DNA of 64,000 nt from Aliivibrio fischeri (GCA_038993745.2 CP160630.1:62001-126000); one strand, 5' to 3'; positions 1 to 10,101 are shown, counted from the stretch's first letter. The notes: generated from the sequence alone by a model not told the origin. Program-made: numbers and translations.

Positions 1-876
1 TAATGCGGCATTTGCATTAATTAAGCTGTAGTTGTGTTCTTCTGTGAGATACAGGTTTCCCCAGTCATTGACTGCGGTTCTTACGATGTAAACCAATACA
101 TAGCTAAAAGCGAGTAACCAAATGTACTTATTACTAAACACATAGGTTTTTAGAATCTCTCGATAGCTTAACCCTTGACCATGGTTTTCTTGTGCGAGCT
201 CCAGTGGATCATTACGCCATTTTCCTACACTAGGTAAGCCCATGGTGGTGGGTTTATCACGTAGACGCCAACATACAATCAGTCCAATTGCGACACCAAT
301 CATACCCGGTAAGATAAAACCTTCTCGCCAGCTGTAATGAAGGGTTAAATAGCCTACAAGAATAGGAATTAACGCCCCACCAATGTTGTGTGCTGTGTTC
401 CATATTGCCCAACGGAATCCTCTTTCAGAACGAGAGTACCAAGTGGTGAGGAGTTTTGAACATGAAGGCCAACCCCAGCCTTGAAACCATGCATTAAGTA
501 CCCACAGAGAGATAAAAGCCGCTAACGAGCTAGAGAAGCCAAAAGCAATGTTAATGAGTCCTGTGGCAATTAATCCTAGTCCCATAAAATAACGAGGGTT
601 AGAGCGGTCAGAAATGGTGCCCGAAAGAAACTTTGATAATCCATACGAGATATAGAAAAGAGTGCCGATTAAACCGAGATCACCTTTATTAAGCCCTAAA
701 TCGGTGATCATAGCAGGAGCGGCGTAGTTAAAAGTTTTACGAGTGAAGTAAAAACCAGCATACCCAATGTACATGCCGATCATGATATGTAAACGCCAAT
801 AGCGATAACTTTCGTTCACTTGAGTATCACTAAGCGTGTTGTCATTTGATGTGGTTGAGCGTAAAAATCCAAACAT
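1..876 (-). CDS. uhpC: UhpC, hexose-phosphate sensor of the MFS family (partial)
   Basis: Membrane sensor that detects external glucose-6-phosphate and activates the kinase UhpB. The frame opens at ATG 874-876 and runs off the left edge, giving the N-terminal 292 residues. It closely follows E. coli UhpC: a cytoplasmic N-terminus, RYWR, FYFTRK (about residue 45), the SDRSN loop, GLIATG, NAWFQGWG, WNTAHNIGGALIP and CWRLRDKP, with about seven predicted membrane segments before the cut. It lies 8 nt after uhpB on the same strand and is probably the last gene of uhpTABC. UhpC and UhpT are paralogues, but adjacency to uhpB and the UhpC-specific WGWPSC region favour UhpC. Confidence 0.93.
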   Translation of the reverse strand, partial: MFGFLRSTTSNDNTLSDTQVNESYRYWRLHIMIGMYIGYAGFYFTRKTFNYAAPAMITDLGLNKGDLGLIGTLFYISYGLSKFLSGTISDRSNPRYFMGLGLIATGLINIAFGFSSSLAAFISLWVLNAWFQGWGWPSCSKLLTTWYSRSERGFRWAIWNTAHNIGGALIPILVGYLTLHYSWREGFILPGMIGVAIGLIVCWRLRDKPTTMGLPSVGKWRNDPLELAQENHGQGLSYREILKTYVFSNKYIWLLAFSYVLVYIVRTAVNDWGNLYLTEEHNYSLINANAAL

Positions 877-884
877 AGTAATAC

Positions 885-2381
885 TCACATTTTTGGTAGT
901 GCAATGCTAATTTGAGTGCCAGGAATCGAGGTGTTGGAATTGATGACCATTTTCCCTCCGAGTGCTTGAACTCGCTCTTGCATGCCTCTTACTCCCATTC
1001 CATTCATCAAATCTTGAGTTTTAAATCCAATGCCATTGTCGGTAATAAAAAGGCTCACTTGCTCATCAAGAATCAGTTCAATGTTAATCTCACTGGCTTG
1101 TGCGTATTTATAAGCGTTATTGAGTGATTCTTGGCATAAGCGAAAGATAGTGACTTTAAGCGTATCACTTAAGCATGAATAATCACCTTGCCAGTTCAGT
1201 TGTATATCAACGCCGTGATCGGAAAACTCCATTTCACGGATGAGTTGCTCAACGGATTCTTTTAAATCCAAATCATCCAACATTTTGGGTCTTAATTTGG
1301 TTAATAATCGCTTGGTTGTGTCATAGACATTGAGTGAAAGCGTCTCGATAGTATCGGCGCAACGAACACTCATCTCAGCGGCATCAATGCGTTTAATTAT
1401 GCTCGCTTGAGTGCGGATAGCTGTGATGTTTTGGCCTATTTCGTCATGCAATTCACGTGCAATATCACGACGAACCGATTCTTCAGCTGTAATTAATTGG
1501 CGTGATAGATTTTGATTACGAGACAGTTCATTACGTAATTTTTGATTGAGATCTTTCTGCTTTTGAACTGCTAATCCAAGTAAAATACCCGTAATGGTTT
1601 GGGCTGAAAGCGATAAAAGTAAATCGGTAATTTCAAGTTTAGATACGCCACTGTGAGCGGCAATTAATGCCACGCTATTAAATAATGTCGCTAATAAAGC
1701 CCCTTGCCACCCGTATCGTACCGCAAGCAAAATAATCGGAATTGCCATACAAAAAGGAGCGAAGCGTCTTAACTCATCAGGCAAGCTGGTTTGTATTAAA
1801 ATGCTAGCAACCAACAATAGACTGTATAAAGCGATGTGGCGTATTTTAAATTCAACAGCGGTATTGATGAGGTGGGAACTCAGTGGTGCCCATTTATTTT
1901 GAAATAGATAGTTCCACACTAAATAGCACATCGGAACCAGCATTAACCCGCCTGTAATGCTCACAAGCCATACCATGTAAATGGATGGAACATGAGATCC
2001 CACAACCGCAATATTGATGAGTGCGGTGATCATAATGACGCTTGCCATGATGAGAAGATGACGGTTTTGATCGCCGTAGTAATACCGTTTTGCAAACCAC
2101 GTAATGGGAATACTTAAGGCACTAGCAATAAGAACGGTTAGCCATTGTGGTTCATCAAGTAGTAGAGCTAAAGCGATGGTTAGTCCCCATTCTGCAATGT
2201 AAATCGCAGGCCAATAGGAAGAGCGAGTGTGCAGAGTCATTCCTAAGCGTAGAGAAAAGGGGAATAACAAAATGGCGAGCTCAGGGTCATTAATAAAGTA
2301 ATAAGCAATGACCCATAAACAAAACCAAGCACAAGCGGCCATAAAGGCACCGCATAGTGATGTGGCTAAATAAGAACGCAT
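885..2381 (-). CDS. uhpB: UhpB, membrane sensor histidine kinase
   Basis: Histidine kinase that phosphorylates UhpA when UhpC senses sugar phosphate. Of 498 residues (E. coli UhpB is about 500), the first 275 form a hydrophobic MASE1-like region with roughly eight membrane segments. Next come a coiled linker, the HisKA_3 dimerisation helix with ARELHDEIGQ (phospho-acceptor His312), and a HATPase domain with an N-box near ESLNNAYKY, DNGIGF and the MGVRGMQERV G-box. The start overlaps the uhpA stop by one base (TAATG), indicating translational coupling. Identity is very secure from domain order and neighbours. Confidence 0.94.
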   Translation of the reverse strand: MRSYLATSLCGAFMAACAWFCLWVIAYYFINDPELAILLFPFSLRLGMTLHTRSSYWPAIYIAEWGLTIALALLLDEPQWLTVLIASALSIPITWFAKRYYYGDQNRHLLIMASVIMITALINIAVVGSHVPSIYMVWLVSITGGLMLVPMCYLVWNYLFQNKWAPLSSHLINTAVEFKIRHIALYSLLLVASILIQTSLPDELRRFAPFCMAIPIILLAVRYGWQGALLATLFNSVALIAAHSGVSKLEITDLLLSLSAQTITGILLGLAVQKQKDLNQKLRNELSRNQNLSRQLITAEESVRRDIARELHDEIGQNITAIRTQASIIKRIDAAEMSVRCADTIETLSLNVYDTTKRLLTKLRPKMLDDLDLKESVEQLIREMEFSDHGVDIQLNWQGDYSCLSDTLKVTIFRLCQESLNNAYKYAQASEINIELILDEQVSLFITDNGIGFKTQDLMNGMGVRGMQERVQALGGKMVINSNTSIPGTQISIALPKM

Positions 2382-2989
2382 TAGAATGAGTCTTGAGTAA
2401 AGAGTTTAGCCAACTCAACGTTATTTTTTACGTTAAGTTTATCCATTGCATTAGCACGATGAACATGGACGGTTTTATGACTAAGCCCTAATTCAATGGC
2501 AATAGATTTTACGTCTAATCCAGTTGCAAGTAATTGGCATACTTCGTTTTCACGGCGAGTTAGATGATTCAATGCGGTTTTGTTTTTGACAGGCGTTGCC
2601 AGTTTAATCGCAATATCTGGCGTAAGGTAACAACCGCCATTAGCACTGGTTCTTACCGCTTGAATTAGCTCATCAGGACTGCAACGTTTACTTAGGTAAC
2701 CTTTTGCTCCTAGCTCTAATGATTTCTCAACCATGGCGGGAGAATCATGCACACTGAGCATGATGCTAGCAATGCCTGAAGGAATATCTTCTAACAGGCT
2801 TAATCCACTCTCATCTTGCATTGATATGTCTAAAATGACGACATCAGGATGGCAACTTGGTAGTCCACGACGCGCTTCTGCTGCTGAGCTAAATTCCCCA
2901 ACGACAGATATGTCTGATTCCAAGCTAAGTAATTGAGCGAAACCAGAGCGGACAATGATGTGGTCATCAACAAGTGCAACATTAATCAT
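2381..2989 (-). CDS. uhpA: UhpA, response regulator (REC-LuxR)
   Basis: NarL/FixJ-family response regulator that activates uhpT transcription. The 202 residues comprise a receiver domain (acidic pocket DD at 8-9, phospho-acceptor Asp54 in VVILDIS, conserved Lys in GYLSKR) and a C-terminal LuxR-type helix-turn-helix ([15 protein letters not shown], then [18 protein letters not shown]). It is immediately followed by uhpB. Unlike E. coli, where uhpABC precede uhpT, uhpA here lies downstream of uhpT on the same strand, separated by 147 bp with a strong hairpin. Confidence 0.94.
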   Translation of the reverse strand: MINVALVDDHIIVRSGFAQLLSLESDISVVGEFSSAAEARRGLPSCHPDVVILDISMQDESGLSLLEDIPSGIASIMLSVHDSPAMVEKSLELGAKGYLSKRCSPDELIQAVRTSANGGCYLTPDIAIKLATPVKNKTALNHLTRRENEVCQLLATGLDVKSIAIELGLSHKTVHVHRANAMDKLNVKNNVELAKLFTQDSF

Positions 2990-3101
2990 GATAAGTAACC
3001 AAAATTGGGAGTGAAAAGCAAAATAGCCCCAATAGGAGCGATAAGAATATAAATATAAGGTGGGGTAATGATACTGAATTGAGAGCCCTATTGGTATGAT
3101 C

Positions 3102-3131
3102 CCGCGCGCTTTAGCTAGGTAAAGCGCGCGG
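3102..3131 (-). terminator. Strong hairpin between uhpT and uhpA
   Basis: A perfect 12-bp stem (ccgcgcgcttta / taaagcgcgcgg) with a 6-nt loop lies just after the uhpT stop. It has the position of a terminator or partial terminator, but no clear T-run follows on the minus strand, so some read-through into uhpABC is possible. Confidence 0.6.
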
Positions 3132-3136
3132 AAGTA

Positions 3137-4530
3137 TTACGCTTGTTTTGCAGCTAGGTGCATTTTTTTAGCGTGACGGATTTTCTTCTCTTCGGCGATA
3201 GCGACAAACACAAGTAAGAAAATACAGATTGCAGCAGAGGTATCTAACGCTGCAAATGTGCCTTTCCAACCGGTTAAGCCAAAGATAGGAGTACCATCTG
3301 CAATCATACCAAGGCCTAGTTTTGCAAAGCTGTCACCAATTAAGTAAGCAAAAGTACCTTTCACACCATCGGCAACACTGATGGCTTTTTTAGGAACAAA
3401 ACCAACCGCAGCAACACCAATTAATAATTGAGGACCAAACACTAAGAAACCAAGTACAAATAGAGAAGTAAGGTACATGAACTCACTGGTAGCGTGTTGG
3501 TAAAACTCTAGTGACACAATGATTAAACCAAGAGATACACAAGCAACCAAAGCACGACGACCGTTAGCAAGATCAGATAAATAACCCCACATTAATGTGC
3601 CAACAAGAGCGCCAACTTCAAATAGAGTAAAGCCAGAAATAGCGGCTTCTTTTGATAGACCTAATTCTTGGTAAGCGTATACGGTAGACCATTGATCGAT
3701 ACCAATACGAACAATGTATAAGAAAATATTTGCAAAGCAGAGTAACCAGATCACTTTGTTTTTAAGTACATACTCAACAAAGATCTCTTTTTTCGTCATT
3801 TGATTTTCTTCAGCAGCAGTATCTTCTTCACTGATCTCTTCATCAAAAAGTTCTTCAACTTTACCTAGGCCGTAAGCTTCTGGTGAGTCACTACCAAAGC
3901 GCATACCAATAAAGCCAACAATGATTGCAATGATAGATGGGAATACGAACATACCAATAACGTTGCCATCAAATAGGTAGTTTGCACCAAATAGAGCAAC
4001 ACCAGCAGCACCTGCACCACCAACGTTATGTGACATATTCCAAAGACCTAAATATGAACCACGTTTATTACGAGGCGTCCATTTAGTGATGGTTGAGTAA
4101 CTTGAAGGACCACCTGTACTTTGGAAAAAACCACTTAACGCATAGAAAGCGACCATCATGAATAGACTTGCGCTGCCGCCACCCATACTGAAGCTAAAAC
4201 CTAGCATAGCTAAACCAGAAAGAATAAGCATGAAAGGCAAGAATTGTTTGGTGTTTTTACCATCGCATAGTAAGACACAACGGTTTTACCAATACCATAA
4301 GTAATTGAAAAGCCAAGACCAATCAGACCTAAGTCAGTCATTGATAATCCATAAGTTGAAATCATGTCGTTTTGTGCGACATTGAAGTTTTTACGGATCA
4401 GATACATGGTTAAATAACCAATAAATACAACTAGGTAAGATTGTAGGAAAGGTTTAAACCACATTTTTCTTCGTACTTCTACCGGAAGATCTAATGTTGG
4501 TTTTCTAACCTGATCTAAGAACTTTAACAT
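3137..4530 (-). CDS. uhpT: UhpT, hexose-phosphate:phosphate antiporter (frameshifted)
   Basis: Inner-membrane MFS antiporter importing sugar phosphates in exchange for inorganic phosphate. The frame is broken near 4264: residues to SYYA are in one frame, and the rest ([12 protein letters not shown] onward) is in another. Adding one G to the coding strand (gcg-gat instead of gcgat) restores the UhpT sequence [13 protein letters not shown] and gives 464 residues, the family length. The N-terminus ([21 protein letters not shown], shown here over 20 as two parts [10 protein letters not shown] and [11 protein letters not shown]) is typical of UhpT. Start ATG 4528-4530 is well placed. The break may be a sequencing error or a true null allele. 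Confidence 0.9.
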
Positions 4531-4861
4531 TGTGAACTCTCTTATAATCTATAAGGATATGCACGGAGTCATGTGCTCCATACTCTCTTTGTTATTTGAC
4601 AGGAGAATAGTAAGGAGTCTAAAAAGCGACCGCATGAGAGAGGGTCTTAGAATAACTAGGAAAAATTCCTAGAAATTGATGAGGGATATAGAAAGCGTGA
4701 AAAGGCTCACATTGTGTATGATTGCTTGAAAAAGTAGTAAAGGGTTAGAACATCTAATATAGGCGTGATTTCCTTTGCTTTATACTATATTTTGAGTGAT
4801 AACTCTGTATAATTCGCCGCCTATTCACCCTGTTTGAACAACCGATACTTAGGAACTCGTT
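4531..4861. other. Intergenic region upstream of uhpT and the VF530-type gene
   Basis: These 331 bp lie between two divergent genes and must contain the UhpA-activated uhpT promoter and the promoter of the rightward gene. A tataat-like -10 is visible at about 4807-4812. I could not assign UhpA or CRP sites with confidence, and I see no ORF or RNA gene here. Confidence 0.4.
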
Positions 4862-5278
4862 ATGATGACTGATGAAGAAAGAATTGAACTGCAACAAAAC
4901 AACCCATTACACGGTCTTAAGTTAGAAACCTTGCTACAAGAGTTGGTTGATTTTTACGGTTGGGAAATTCTAGATACAGCAATGCGTTTGAACTGTTTTA
5001 ATACGAACCCATCAATTGCAAGTAGTGTTAAATACCTAAAGAAAACAGAATGGGCAAGAGAGAAGTTAGAAAACTTTTACCTATACCGTTTTAAGCGTAT
5101 GCCTCGTGCATCTAATCTTGAATATGACAAACCGCCACGTGCTCGTACATTCCCGCATGGTCTTGAACCAAAAGAGCCAATGGAATTGACGGTTGATTCG
5201 ATTTTGAAATCACAAGCAAAAGCGGCATCAGCGCATAAAGCTCGTACTTCTAATCGTGGTGGTAACTATCGCCGATAA
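4862..5278 (+). CDS. VF530/DUF2132-family DNA-binding protein
   Basis: Small basic protein of 138 residues. The first 75 residues carry the DUF2132 (VF530) core: [54 protein letters not shown]. The family is small, helical, named after a V. fischeri protein and annotated as DNA-binding. The tail (from about 80) is low-complexity and basic, with [10 protein letters not shown] and SNRGGNYRR, and could contact nucleic acid. The gene stands alone between uhpT and a chemoreceptor gene, with a terminator behind it. Cellular role unknown. Confidence 0.85.
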   Translation: MMTDEERIELQQNNPLHGLKLETLLQELVDFYGWEILDTAMRLNCFNTNPSIASSVKYLKKTEWAREKLENFYLYRFKRMPRASNLEYDKPPRARTFPHGLEPKEPMELTVDSILKSQAKAASAHKARTSNRGGNYRR

Positions 5279-5324
5279 GAGATAGGTCATTAATTGATGT
5301 GACTCTTTAGTTTGAACAAAATAA

Positions 5325-5355
5325 AAAAGCCAAGTAATTGATTTACTTGGCTTTT
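5325..5355. terminator. Bidirectional intrinsic terminator
   Basis: A 13-bp perfect stem (aaaagccaagtaa / ttacttggctttt) with a 5-nt loop is flanked by A-rich and T-rich tracts. It sits between convergent genes and can serve both strands. Confidence 0.88.
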
Positions 5356-5377
5356 ATTTTACCTGTCTTTTAATTGT

Positions 5378-7002
5378 TTAGTTTGTTTGAAAAAAAGACA
5401 GCTCTTGGTTTTGTTTTTCTGCTAATGAAGCAAGCTCATGAGCCGCTTGTTGTGTTTGGTTTACTGCCGCAACATTTTCATTTACTAAATCAAAGGTTTT
5501 GCTTGTATTTTTAGCGATATCTTCAGTTACAAAGTACTGCTCTTGTGAAGCTGTTGCAACTAAAGTATTCATCTCGGAGATAGCTTGAACAGAAAGAGAA
5601 ATATCACTAAATGATGTTTTTACTTCTTCTGATAGAGCAACAGATTCTTGAATCGACGCAACATTCGCAACCATATTTTCATTTACTTTTTCAGATTGCT
5701 CTTGAAGCGTAGAAATTATTTCTTGAATGTTTTTAGTCGACTCTTGGGTTTTGGCAGCTAGGTTACGAACTTCATCCGCAACAACTGCAAAGCCGCGTCC
5801 TTGTTCACCTGCTCGTGCCGCTTCAATAGCAGCATTTAATGCGAGTAAATTTGTCTGCTCAGAGATAGAGCTAATTACATTAGTAACTTCACCGATGTTA
5901 ATCGCATTATTCTTTAGCTCCTCAATCATATGAGCAGTTTCTTGAACTGAAGTATTAATATTTTGGGTTAATAAAATAGATTGCTCTAATGTTTTATTCC
6001 CTTGTTGTACGTTACTTATTGCTTTATTCGCTTCTTCTTCAGCTTGAACTGCATTAGAAGACACTTCTTTTGATGTGCTCGATAATTCACTAATGGCTGT
6101 TGAAATTGCTTCTACTTGTTCTAGTTCTAGTTTGGTATTTTGAGCTGTGTTTTCATTACAACTGTTAATTCTTCAGAGGCAGAACTTGTATTTGTAGACG
6201 ATGTTCTGAGCTCTTCAATTAAAGTAGATAGATTTTTAATCGACTGATTGAAGGTTTGTTTGATTTGATAGAATTCATTTCTTGATGGTGAAATAGGGAT
6301 AGTTCTTAGCTCTCCTTTAGATAAAAGAGCAATGGCTGAAGACATTTCTTTAATGTTCTTATTTAAGGTGTTATTAATAAAAGAAAAAAGAATCATTGAA
6401 ATAAGACAACCGATAAGAGTCAGTGTTAATGTAATTGTCACTAAACCTTGTAGTGATTCTTCTTGCTCAGTGCTTCTTATTATTAATAAACTGTCTTCTC
6501 GTGATGAGGCTTCTTGAAGTAATAAACGAATTTTATCTACATATTGTTTACCTGTTGCTTGGTTAACAAATATTGAAACATCTTCATTATCCCCATTTTT
6601 TCTGATATCCATTCCTTTGTTTATTACTTGGCTTTGCCACAAGTCCAATTGTTTAACGACTTGATTAAACGTATCAGTTTGTACGGGGTTATCAGAGGTT
6701 AATGTTAATAAGGTATTTAGCGCCTCTTTAACTTTTTTGCTTCCTGATTCATAAGGCGCTAAGAAACCAGCATTATTTGTTAATAGAAAACCTCTGTATC
6801 CGGTTTCCATATTGACTACTTGCTGTATGGTATCTTCAATATTGAGTAGTACGTTATAGGTGTGTTCAACGGATGCTGAATTTTTCTTAATGTCCGAATT
6901 TGAGTTGCTTACAGATAAAAATATAGTACTAAATGAGATAAATGTAGTTAAAAACGCTATTAACATTAACCATTTTGTTGGTAAGTTTGTCAATTTGTTC
7001 AT
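5378..7002 (-). CDS. CHASE3-domain methyl-accepting chemotaxis protein (frameshifted)
   Basis: Chemoreceptor that signals to CheA/CheW. The first membrane segment (about residues 10-30) is followed by a periplasmic CHASE3 domain ([12 protein letters not shown], near 75-90), a second membrane segment near 190-210, a HAMP-like linker, and the signalling hairpin with the conserved [20 protein letters not shown] tip. The frame breaks near 6156. Adding one A (AA to AAA on the coding strand) joins ASEELTVV to [14 protein letters not shown] and gives 541 residues, a normal length. The ligand is unknown. The break is probably technical, as in several other genes here. Confidence 0.88.
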
Positions 7003-7489
7003 GTGTTTTCCTTTTATCCTTTAAACATATACTTATTAATTATGTTTAAATACATGTTTTAATTATATCGAATAGTTATTTTTAATTGACTTATATATTG
7101 TTATTTTATATTTATATATAGCGTACTTATAATTGTGGTTTTTTCTCCGAATAATCGAAGCATAAACATATGCTTGCACTATGGTTAATGCGATTTTAAT
7201 ACAATATTTATTAAGCGGTTAGTTATTTTGATATTTTTGTTTTTTGTTGATTTAAATATATTTAAATGTTGTTTATATATTTGTTTTTTCTTTTGTTATT
7301 AATTATGGAGCGGTGTTTTATAATAAAAAGTTTAGATATAAAGAAGTGGTATTTTAGGATGGGAGTGTTTTTATTTTTAATATATATTTTTTGAATGTTT
7401 TGTGGCGGGGATAAGTATCGTATTTTAGCCATCTTAAAAGCTAAAATACGATATTGAAAAGGTTTTAATTTTACCTATGTAGAGATTTC
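7003..7489. other. AT-rich intergenic region
   Basis: These 487 bp are very AT-rich. They hold the chemoreceptor promoter side at the left and a strong hairpin at the right (listed separately). I see no supported ORF, RNA gene or repeat. Confidence 0.5.
7417..7452 (-). terminator. 13-bp hairpin downstream of the SDR gene
   Basis: Perfect arms atcgtattttagc (7417-7429) and gctaaaatacgat (7440-7452) surround a 10-nt loop. The position just after the SDR stop suggests a terminator, although the T-run is poor. Confidence 0.65.
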
Positions 7490-8209
7490 TTATGGTTGCT
7501 GTTTAGTTGGTGCTAATGCAATTTCACGAATACAAACGTTTTGAGGTTGTTGGTAAGCAAAAGATACTGCACGAGCAATGTCGTCAGCAGCTAGCACGCC
7601 ACCCATGCTTTCTTTCCACTCACCGTAGCCATCTTTAATTTCTTGAGAAGACGTATGAGATAGAAGTTCAGTCTCAACCGCTCCCGGTGCAATTGTTGTT
7701 ACACGAACGTTTGATAACGCTACTTCTTCACGCACGTTTTCAGAGATAGCGTGAACCGCAAATTTAGTACCACAGTAAGCTGCATGGTTAGGGAATGTTT
7801 TCTTACCAGCAATAGAGCTGATGTTAATGATAGTACCGCTGTTACGTTCCATCATAGGTGCAAGAACTGCTTGCATACCATTAAGAAGACCAAGAACGTT
7901 AACATCAAACATGGTTTTCCACTCTTGTGCATCTTGAGTGTCAATTTGACCAAGAAGCATTGCACCAGCGTTATTTACGATAGCGTCAACAGGACCAAAC
8001 TTTGCTTCGCCCTGAGCAATAGCAGCTTCAAAAGAGGCTTTGTCTGTTACGTCTACTTTTACTGATAAAGAGTTTGGTAGGTTAAGTGCTTCAAGGCGAT
8101 CAATACGACGAGCAAGAAGAAGTAGAGGATGACCTTCATCGCTTAAACGACGAGCGATTGCCTCACCAATACCAGAACTTGCACCTGTAATAACAACTAA
8201 TTTTTTCAT
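7490..8209 (-). CDS. SDR-family NAD(P)-dependent oxidoreductase
   Basis: Classical short-chain dehydrogenase/reductase of 239 residues, cytoplasmic. It has the cofactor-binding TGASSGIG at residues 9-16, the NNAG motif near 80, the catalytic Ser in NISSIAGK, and the YCGTK (YxxxK) dyad near 145-149. Arg residues after the second strand (LARRIDRLEAL) suggest NADP preference. It resembles YdfG-type 3-hydroxy acid or serine dehydrogenases, but the substrate cannot be named. It is divergent from a LysR-type regulator that probably controls it. Confidence 0.9.
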   Translation of the reverse strand: MKKLVVITGASSGIGEAIARRLSDEGHPLLLLARRIDRLEALNLPNSLSVKVDVTDKASFEAAIAQGEAKFGPVDAIVNNAGAMLLGQIDTQDAQEWKTMFDVNVLGLLNGMQAVLAPMMERNSGTIINISSIAGKKTFPNHAAYCGTKFAVHAISENVREEVALSNVRVTTIAPGAVETELLSHTSSQEIKDGYGEWKESMGGVLAADDIARAVSFAYQQPQNVCIREIALAPTKQQP

Positions 8210-8289
8210 CTTCTATTTCCTCAATAAATTCAATAAGCAACGGGATTTAAACCCCTGTTTCGTTGCGATGGATGTATATTACTGCGACT

Positions 8290-8347
8290 CTTATTGTTGA
8301 TATATAGCTATTTACTTGAAACTCTGTTGCTGTACTGCAACAATAAG
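8290..8347. promoter_or_regulatory. Inverted repeats in the SDR/LysR divergent promoter
   Basis: A perfect 10-bp inverted repeat (cttattgttg at 8290-8299 and caacaataag at 8338-8347) brackets a second dyad, tgttgc-N6-gcaaca (8325-8342). Position between divergent SDR and LysR genes suits a LysR-type operator. This is inferred from symmetry only. Confidence 0.45.
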
Positions 8348-8371
8348 ATGTCAATTACTACAGAGTTAACT

Positions 8372-9274
8372 ATGATGATCAATCGCATTAACCTTACCGA
8401 TATCCGCTCGTTTGTTCTTATTGCTCGCTTAGGGAATTTTACTAAGGCGGCGGAAACTCTCGACGTCTCTCGTTCCCATGTGTCGCGCCAAATAAGTAGC
8501 CTAGAGAAACAAATGGGCGTGACGTTATTAATTCGTACAACTCGAACGCTACGTTTAACGGAAGCGGGTAAGCATTTTTATCATCAATGTGAACAAGCTC
8601 TTCATACTATAGATCAAGCTCTGCTTTCTGCTGTGGATGATGTTGAAAAGGTGCAAGGGGAGATAAAAATAAACTGTGTGGGTGGTTATTTAGGTGAGGT
8701 ATTTCTGGCTGATATCGTTAATGCCTTTATGCAGCAGTACCCAGATGTATCTATCAGTTTAGATTTTAGTAGTAATCGAGTGGATTTAATTGAAGAAGAG
8801 TTTGATATTGCTTTTCGTATGGGCAGTCTTGAGGATTCCGGTTTTGTTGCGAAGAAATTACTTGATATTGAGATGGGAACATTAGCCAGTCCAAAGTATT
8901 TACAACAATATGGTCGTCCTTCACATCCTAAAGAATTGCAGCAACACCATTGTTTAACAGGTTCTGTTCGTAAATGGCATTTCCAATCTTTAGTTAATAA
9001 AGAACATTATGATGTTTCGATTAAAGGAAATTTACAGTGTAAAAATGGACGAGTATTGGTTGCTGGTGCTATCGCAGGAAATGGAATTATTCGAGTTCCA
9101 CTGATTTATTGTCAGCAAGAATTAGATGATAAAAAGCTTGTGCAAGTATTTGAAGAGTGGGGAATTCCAACCGTTGATTTTTCTGCGATTTATCACCGAG
9201 ATCGTTATCAGCCTAAGAGAATAAGGACATTTATTGATTTTGTGAAACAGTATTCAGATTCTTTATTTACTTAA
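8372..9274 (+). CDS. LysR-family transcriptional regulator
   Basis: DNA-binding regulator of about 300 residues. The winged helix-turn-helix lies at residues 5-65 (FVLIARLGNFTKAAETLDVS, then RSHVSRQISSLEKQMGVTLL), followed by a type 2 periplasmic-binding-like effector domain (EEEFDIAFRMG). It belongs to the AaeR/DsdC-like subgroup typical of regulators divergent from SDR genes. The longest frame begins at 8294, but that would place the start inside the inverted repeats. I prefer ATG 8372 (MMINRIN), with 8348 also possible. No strong ribosome-binding site decides the start. Confidence 0.88.
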   Translation: MMINRINLTDIRSFVLIARLGNFTKAAETLDVSRSHVSRQISSLEKQMGVTLLIRTTRTLRLTEAGKHFYHQCEQALHTIDQALLSAVDDVEKVQGEIKINCVGGYLGEVFLADIVNAFMQQYPDVSISLDFSSNRVDLIEEEFDIAFRMGSLEDSGFVAKKLLDIEMGTLASPKYLQQYGRPSHPKELQQHHCLTGSVRKWHFQSLVNKEHYDVSIKGNLQCKNGRVLVAGAIAGNGIIRVPLIYCQQELDDKKLVQVFEEWGIPTVDFSAIYHRDRYQPKRIRTFIDFVKQYSDSLFT

Positions 9275-9287
9275 ACATAATTACAAT

Positions 9288-9324
9288 CGCCATGAAGCAC
9301 ACTTGAGTGAATCATGGCGTTTTA
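9288..9324. terminator. Intrinsic terminator after the LysR gene
   Basis: Stem cgccatga / tcatggcg with a 16-nt loop is followed by ttttatt, between convergent genes. Confidence 0.7.
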
Positions 9325-9337
9325 TTGTTGGATAGTC

Positions 9338-9547
9338 TTATTCTTCTGCTTGATATTCTAAAATATCCGCAGGTTGGCATTCTAAATGTTTGCAAATGGC
9401 TTCTAAGGTTGAGAACTTTATTGCCTTTGCTCTGCTATTTTTTAGTACAGATAAATTCTGTTCCGTGATACCAATTAATTGAGCCAACTGATTTGAGCGC
9501 ATTTTCCGCTTGGCTAGCATGATATCGAGATTTACAACGATAGGCAT
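9338..9547 (-). CDS. Small Xre/Cro-type regulator
   Basis: A 69-residue protein that is almost entirely one HTH_3/Cro-C1 domain: NLDIMLAKRKMRSNQLAQLI, GITEQNLSVLK, FSTLEAICKHLECQPADIL. Such YozG-type regulators usually sit beside a DUF2975 membrane protein, and here the DUF2975 gene ends 11 nt upstream on the same strand. The pair is probably co-transcribed. It may be autoregulatory; the target is unknown. Confidence 0.88.
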   Translation of the reverse strand: MPIVVNLDIMLAKRKMRSNQLAQLIGITEQNLSVLKNSRAKAIKFSTLEAICKHLECQPADILEYQAEE

Positions 9548-9558
9548 ATATATTGTCT

Positions 9559-10101
9559 CTAGATTGTGAGTTCTTGCTCTTCACGAATAAGGCTTGCTTC
9601 TTCCATTACTTTTGCGATAACTCGCACGATTAAACCAATAACTAACATACTGATTTCGCTGTCTGAAATGTTAAAGCCTCCTTCCACATTATCTTCAGTA
9701 TAAGAGAGTGCGATACTAAGAAGTATATCGGATAACACTTGAACAAATGGCATCATAATTAAGATGTTAGCGATTTTACGATATCTGATGGTGTTATCAA
9801 GGGTAAACACTTGCCCTTTTTTGTATAAACGAAATAAAAGAATTAACTGCCATAGAATCGCACAGCTTAATAGTGTTGGTAGCATACTTGGCAGGTAACC
9901 TAACATAGAACGTGAAAAAGAGAGTGGAAGAGTAACTTCAACAGGAAAAGTACTCTGGAATGATTGTGAGTTATAAAGAGTTGAAGCAAACCAAAGGACG
10001 GTATCCATTAATGGTAAAGCAACAAAAGCAAATCCAAAAACGATAAGCAGTTTTGAACTAAAAGATTGGATGTTATTTAAATTATTCATGTTATTTCTCA
10101 T
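9559..10101 (-). CDS. DUF2975-domain membrane protein
   Basis: A 180-residue integral membrane protein with about four predicted segments (LLIVFGFAFVALPLMDTVLW, LPSMLPTLLSCAILWQLILL, IANILIMMPFVQVLSDILL, MLVIGLIVRVIAKVMEEA). The last region, with IxRVIAKVMEEAxLIREEQELTI, is the DUF2975 signature. It is paired with the Xre-type regulator immediately downstream, a widespread two-gene unit of unknown function, possibly a membrane partner of the regulator. Start ATG 10099-10101; a second in-frame Met four codons later is also possible. Confidence 0.85.
   Translation of the reverse strand: MRNNMNNLNNIQSFSSKLLIVFGFAFVALPLMDTVLWFASTLYNSQSFQSTFPVEVTLPLSFSRSMLGYLPSMLPTLLSCAILWQLILLFRLYKKGQVFTLDNTIRYRKIANILIMMPFVQVLSDILLSIALSYTEDNVEGGFNISDSEISMLVIGLIVRVIAKVMEEASLIREEQELTI

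Noticed and set aside
3137..4530. uhpT as two separate genes
   Set aside because: The two frames overlap and together reproduce one UhpT protein after a single-base repair.
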